64,000 bases of DNA. Source: Sipunculus nudus. Lineage: Eukaryota > Annelida > Sipuncula > Golfingiida > Sipunculidae. Positions within the stretch are counted from its first letter, which is position 1. The number at the start of each line of letters is the position of its first letter. The translations under genes were made by a program, and so were the position numbers. The DNA lies in the NCBI GenBank assembly GCA_026874595.1, contig CM049316.1, positions 66,984,676 to 67,048,675 of the forward strand, written 5' to 3'. The notes under the pieces were generated by a model. The model saw nothing but the letters and a program-made list of their open reading frames with translations, searched no databases and was not told where the DNA came from. Below are positions 59,164 through 64,000 of this stretch, in pieces.

Positions 59164-60600
59164 TATCCGCCAAAACGAAGTTTTGCGGATACTATGTTTT
59201 TGACCGGGTTCCGCCGCCGCCGCCGCCGCGTTCGTTTCCGGAGAACTCCTCTGAGACTACTGGACAGATTTTTCCGAAACTTACACAAATTATCGGGTCA
59301 CATGTGAACTGGTGCCTAACCAAGTGACCTTGACCTCTGACCTTTCGTCTCTGCCCAGCGTCCGTTTGTGCGTCTGTTTACACACATAAACCCATATATC
59401 TCGGGAACCGTTTGACCGATCCGGAAAATTTTTTTACACAAATGTAGCCCTGGGATAGCTTTATAACATACACAACAAAAGGTGGCGCCACCTGCAACCA
59501 TGTTTGCACAGTGTCCATCTGTTCATCTGCCTGGGGTTAAAATCACTCATATCTCTGCAGTGGTTTGACTAATTCACCTAAAATTCGGCATGCATATACA
59601 TCCTAGATAGCTTTCTCAATTTTATGACAGGTGGCGCCACCTACATTCACGGTAACGCTCCACACATAAACCCATATATCTCGGGAACCGTTTGACGGAT
59701 CCGGAAAAAATTTTTACACAAATGTAGCCCTGGGATAGCTTTATAACATACACAACAAAAGGTGGCGCCACCTGCAACCATGTTTGCACGGTGTCCATTT
59801 GTTCATCTGCCTGGGGTTAAAATCACTCATATCTCTGCAGTGGTTTGACTAATTCACCTAAAAATCGGCATGCATATACATCCTAGATAGCTTTCTTGAT
59901 TTTATGACAGGTGGCGCCACCTACATTCACGTTAACGCTCTACACATAAACCCATATATCTCGGGAACCGTTTGACCGATCCGGAAAAAAATTTTACACA
60001 AATGTAGCCCTGGGATAGCTTTATAACATACACAACAAAAGATGGCGCCACCTGCAACCATGTTTGCACAGTGTCCATTTGTTCATCTGCCTGGGGTTAA
60101 AATCACTCATATCTCTGCAATGGTTTGACTAATTCACCTAAAATTCGGCATGCGTATACATCCTAGATAGCTTCCTTGATTTTATGACAGGTGGCGCCAC
60201 CTACATTCATGTTAACGCTGCAGACATCCAAGCTCATATCTCGGGAACCGTTTGACCGATCCGGAAAAAAATTTTACACAAATGTAGCCCTGGGATAGCT
60301 TTATAACATACACAACAAAAGGTGGCGCCACCTGCAACCATGTTTGCACAGCGTCCATCTGTTTGTCTGCTGTGGGATAAAATCACTCATATCTCTGCAG
60401 TGGTTTGACTTTTCCACTTGAAATTTTGCATGTGTATATATCTTGGATAGTTTCAAGTTCAAATAACAGGTGGCGCCACCTACAATCATGTTTATGTGGC
60501 AGAGATCCAATACTAATATTTTACATATGTAACTCTATATCCCCTTGCCACTCAATCCATGCCTCACTTCACCCGTCCTTCTCTGATTTTGGCGGATACA
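59164..60600 (+). mobile_element. TIR element with GTATCCGCCAAAA ends, inside the CTCF intron
   Basis: It starts GTATCCGCCAAAA (59164) and ends TTTTGGCGGATAC (about 60588-60600), exact 13-bp inverted ends. The left end also forms a local ccgc-aaaac/gttttgcgg hairpin, then a (CCG)n run at about 59210-59230, then gttcgtttccggagaactcc. The interior is a 280-bp tandem array. It is non-coding, with no clear target duplication. A reversed, older copy lies at 18290-19347. Confidence 0.75.
59381..60480 (+). repeat. 280-bp tandem array (about 4 units) with 8 palindromes AGGTGGCGCCACCT
   Basis: Units begin at 59381, 59661, 59941 and 60221, exactly 280 bases apart. Each has two GGTGGCGCCACC words; they start at 59481, 59630, 59761, 59910, 60041 (GATGGCGCCACC), 60190, 60321 and 60469, so spacing alternates about 149 and 131. 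The flanks of the two words in a unit differ, so the unit is a dimer of two older half-units. AGGTGGCGC within the word resembles the core of animal CTCF sites. Confidence 0.93.
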
Positions 60601-61003
60601 CGTAGTCGCTTGTCGACTACCCGTATTCTAGTTTATCATATATAACAGCTGAGTGCCGTGACCCATGGGTGGTCCCTTGTTTGTCAATAAGATTTTGTAA
60701 TTAATTCACATATTAATGGTTATACTCTGTGTATAGGTCTTTTGTATTATCAATTAACTAAAAATGGAACCCTTGAGAAACACTGAAAAGGTGAAAATCG
60801 TGATATTTTAAGACCACCAATATGAAGGCAACCACAGTATTTTAAACAATAGGCTTAATTTCTACTTTAAAATTCCACCTTTGAAGAACTAAACATTTTC
60901 TTATATCATATGAAGCATAATATAGACATCATCATATTTCATCACTTCCGTTTATCAGTCTTTGAAGATTTAAACATTTTCTTGTATTGTATAAATGTTT
61001 CAG

Positions 61004-61146
61004 AAGGAAACGTAAGGCTGCATCTCCTGAGGATGAAGAAGCTGAGGTTGAGGAGGAAGGAGACGATGAGGAGATGGAATCTCCCATGAAAAAGTTACGT
61101 CGTCAGCAACGCAAGACTCCACAGAAGGGCAAGAGGAGCGTACAAG
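61004..61146 (+). CDS. CTCF: CTCF coding exon 4 (basic/acidic tail)
   Basis: The acceptor aaatgtttcag ends at 61003. The frame is set by completing the codon split from exon 3: RKRKAASPEDEEAEVEEEGD, then MKKLRRQQRKTPQKGKRSV. The donor is CAAG then GTAGGT (phase 1). Alternating basic and acidic blocks fit a nuclear protein tail and could hold nuclear localisation signals. Confidence 0.8.
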
Positions 61147-61907
61147 GTAGGTCACATGACCACCCATGCTGCAGTTACAGTAGCAGGTTCTTACGCTGTG
61201 CAATATAATTACTTCTGCCAAGGAAGTCATGTCTCCACCCATGTCTGTTTGCTTGTTTGTCTGTTAAAAGGATCATGCTTATGCTGATGAATAAGTTTCT
61301 GTGAAACTTTGTCCAGGGGTGAGACATTTGCCAGTGAAAATCTCTTTAAAATTTCTATGTGGTTTCAGATACAGGGGTTTATCCTGTGGCAGTAAGAGTG
61401 TTTTGCCTTGGTGGAGGTTCGCACTCTACTGAGTGCCATCTTGTTTTATAATTTATATCTAAACTGGAGTGATTAAATCAAATATATATCAAGCTGAACT
61501 TGACCAAACTGTGATCATAATAATTCATTCTGTATCCCAGCTGTTATTGCAGGGGGCAGAGCGTAATTAAGGTAACTGTTATATACATTAAAACTTCTAA
61601 AATAAATTTAAAAAAATGAAATATGCAGCATCATATTGAGATGGTTGTGTCAGAAGGGAATATGCACTAAAAATTACTTTAATTGCATTTGCATCACTTG
61701 TTATGAATAGACCTTTTTATCCAACTGTTACAATGAAAAATTCATACCCATGTTGTCTTCATCAAATTAGCTATTTAAGCCATCAAAATTGTTTGTTATG
61801 TGGTATGCAGAGCAGTTAGTTTAATGTAGCTTGCATGACGATGAGTTCTGCTTAATATCTTTGAGATCACAACTATGTACAGGGGTCTGTGTTATTCATG
61901 TTTTCAG

Positions 61908-62003
61908 TGGATTCTAACCCCACCATCACTGATACAAATGGTCCGGACAGCTTACCAGCAGCTGTTCGGGCTTTCATTGATGACTTCATTCAGTCGCTGG
62001 CTG
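61908..62003 (+). CDS. CTCF: CTCF coding exon 5 (end uncertain)
   Basis: The acceptor catgttttcag ends at 61907. The frame continues from exon 4 (phase 1) as VDSNPTITDTNGPDSLPAAV, then RAFIDDFIQSLA, a likely helix. Three ends are possible: donor GTACAC after 62003 (chosen because the residues beyond look non-coding), donor GTGCAT after 62010, or read-through to a TAA at 62153-62155. No poly-A signal is obvious nearby, so the gene may continue to the right of the window. Confidence 0.6.
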
Positions 62004-62009
62004 GTACAC

Positions 62010-62540
62010 GGTGCATATACCCTGTTCCATATACCCTTGCCACCAGTAACAGCAAGATAATTTTGGATATGTTTTTCAGCACAATATATACCTTACTTTG
62101 TTATCAGGAAATTCCATTGGTTATACTTCATTTTAAAATTAAAAGGGTAAATTAAAATTATTTGACTGTCTTGATAACTGTGTAAAACTGATTCAGGCCC
62201 TGGCAGACTTGTGTGACTCTTGAAGACCTTTCAGATCTGGTATCTAAAAATCAAAACTCTGACGACTTCAAACATTACTGGAAGATTTAAAAACTTTCCA
62301 AAAGAAAGTAGGGGAAAGGGAAGGGGGGGGGGGACATTTCCTGATTTTAATATTTGGTAGATAATTATAAACATACAAAACATATAGAAACAAAATGAAC
62401 ATTTTACTTAAAGCGTAAATACTGTAACATGGCTAAGTGTAGAGCTCATGAAATAATTCTGTATACTTTTGATTCTTATAAAATAATATGGTATTCAAGT
62501 GGGTCCTCACCTTTTTATACACCGTCTAATGCTGGATGTA
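62010..62540. other. Probable CTCF intron or 3' region; no further exon recognised
   Basis: AT-rich with a G-run near 62323-62333. Nothing else could be supported. Confidence 0.3.
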
Positions 62541-63290
62541 TTAAGGTATACCTACCATCTGTCTGTCTGTCTGTCCGATAACTTTTAGTGTCGCCACAAT
62601 AACTTGCCAGGGATATGATGGATTTTCAAGAAACTCATCATAACTTCTTACCAATAGAATGTCTTGCACAAGTTTAATTACAGGCAAAATTCACACAATC
62701 AGGGCTCGACATTAACTTTTAAAAATACTTGCCCTGTCAGGCAAGTAAAATATATCTTTTACTTTCCCCTCATGAATTTTTACTTGCCCTACAAATATTG
62801 TTAATTGTATTCAAGAACACAAAGAACCCTTTTCAAACCTTTATTGTTGGACCCACTTGCCCAGTCGGGCAAGTAGGAGGAGAATTCTAGTTGCCCTTCC
62901 ACTATTTTCTTGAACCTTCACTTGCCCCGGGCAAGCGGTTAACTGTTTATGTCGAACCTTGGCATATTTAATCAGATTAGAGGTCATACAGCTACTTTTT
63001 GGTGTCACTGCGATAACTTACCAGCAATATGAAGCTTTTTGATGAAACTCAAGAGAAAAATTAACCAATATAATATCTTGTCTAAGTTCGATTCCTGCCA
63101 AAATCTATGCATATTTAATGAGGTCAGAGGTCACCAGACTTAGTGGCATCGTAATGACTTGCCAAAAATCTTATGGATTTTCATGAAACTCATAAATAAT
63201 AACCAATATAGTTTTCACCTGAATTAAATTCTTGGTGAAACTTGTGCATATTTAATGAGGTCAGAAGTCACAAAATAAACAAAGAGCATA
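62540..63290. repeat. Dispersed repeat of three diverged units, interrupted by a MITE
   Basis: Units near 62580, 62990 and 63130 share gataacttgccag, ggattttcatgaaactca, taaccaatat and gcatatttaatgaggtcag phrases, after a gtctgtctgtctgtccg start. The first unit is split by the element at 62700-62961. Confidence 0.65.
62700..62961. mobile_element. MITE with CAGGGCTCGACATTAAC ends
   Basis: The inverted ends CAGGGCTCGACATTAAC and, from 62961 on the minus strand, CAAGGTTCGACATAAAC match at 14 of 17. The interior repeats cttgccc / gggcaag words, including cttgccccgggcaag (about 62931-62945). It splits a unit of the surrounding repeat. The target duplication is not clear. Confidence 0.7.
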
Positions 63291-64000
63291 TTAGTACTTG
63301 TTTAGTATGTGGTGTTTCTGAGCAGCCCCCTCTCCCATACACGGCCCAGATTTTCCCAAATTTGTGAAATGTTATCCCTTACTTGAACATCTGGCCATCC
63401 CATTGATGTTGGGAAAGATTTCCATCCAACGATGTCACTTCCCTTGAAATATATATTATTGTGTGGCCGTTTCATGTAAAATATGACCACTTTGGAATGC
63501 CAGCAATAAAATATTTGTCCATGACCACAAAATTGTTGGGGGGGGGCGTTAAATAAGGGGAAGGGTATTTAATTTAGTAGGTTAAATATGGTCTATATGT
63601 ATATATAGTATGAAGTCACAAATTTAACCAGTATGGTAGGTTAATTGCAAAATAAATGTTATCATTGGTCTTGTAATTGGGCATCAGTCCCTGGAAATTT
63701 TTGTTCTGAGTGTGAAAGTTTCAGTTTCACAACAAGAATTTGAATTTTAAAGTTAAAATACGGACAACTCCAAATATCCTGGCTGTAAACCTGGTGAGAA
63801 GGTGTGTGGAATGGTACATCAGGCTGTTAAGAATGTTTATTATTTATAATTATCTCTCAAATGTTGGCGTTTCTGCTAGTTTTGTCATGTTTGGTTTGAC
63901 ATTAAATGTTTCTGTTGTCTCTGGCAGCATTTTCGAGTTGCAGATTTGACGATGGATGTTAAATGATGATTTTTACTTGTTTCTAAGTATAAGATAAATA
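63291..64000. other. No gene recognised
   Basis: A G-run with ggcgttaa (about 63538-63553) matches the phrase near 7335-7348, marking a dispersed family. The short open frames at the right edge lack splice or domain support. Confidence 0.3.

Noticed and set aside
59381-60480. Regular repeats with constant spacing, superficially CRISPR-like
   Set aside because: The spacers are themselves repeated at 280 bp, and the context is a eukaryotic intron; it is a transposon tandem array.

Overview
Eukaryotic, animal nuclear DNA. It is intron-rich and AT-rich and packed with transposon relics, microsatellites and homopolymer tracts, with no bacterial-style operons. The clearest gene is an 11-zinc-finger CTCF orthologue on the + strand. 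Its long Q/E-rich N-terminus, together with the dispersed-repeat vocabulary, suggests a lophotrochozoan, perhaps a bivalve mollusc. That taxonomic call is inference; no species is asserted.

Layout. 0-2.2 kb: dispersed repeats, a small minus-strand exon with a Walker A motif (PIF1-like helicase, positions 1774-1665) and a GC-richer, possibly divergent promoter. 2.3-7.5 kb: a perfect hairpin, a frameshifted LINE ORF1 (minus), a decayed LINE ORF2 (plus), a long foldback, SINE-like tRNA-derived pieces and TA microsatellites. 8-14.9 kb: a possible signal-anchor exon (minus), a repeat family carrying GGTGGCGCCACC-like words, and a pogo/Tigger-like element with a nested MITE. 15.0-16.0 kb: an intact class A 7TM receptor exon (minus). 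16.9-19.5 kb: a Tigger-type transposase pseudogene and a reversed copy of a TIR element. 21.2-22.5 kb: a 642-bp tandem duplication. 25.7-28.0 kb: a hAT-like element with a perfect 8-bp target duplication, nested in a TA-flanked element. 28.8-29.2 kb: a LINE 3' end (minus).

29.8-45.2 kb is a near-identical tandem duplication of about 7.68 kb. Just outside its left edge is an NRF1-like motif, and inside it are two consensus splice donors, so this may be the CTCF promoter/first-exon zone, partly duplicated. Within the duplicated block, and again in a diverged paralogous block at 45.8-49.6 kb, sit eight copies of a 15-bp word in the same order and nearly the same spacing. In the first block the word is GTGACGGACGTTACA; in the second it is GTGACTCGCGTTACA. 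The centre of the word has changed in concert while the flanks have decayed. This is the most unusual signal in the window.

51.2-62.0 kb holds the CTCF coding exons: one giant exon with all zinc fingers and the cohesin-binding YDF motif, then acidic/AT-hook exons. The gene may continue past the right edge. One intron (55.6-61.0 kb) contains a TIR-bounded element with a 280-bp tandem array carrying eight AGGTGGCGCCACCT-type palindromes, a word that contains the AGGTGGCGC core typical of CTCF sites. Autoregulation or insulation by this array is speculative but testable.
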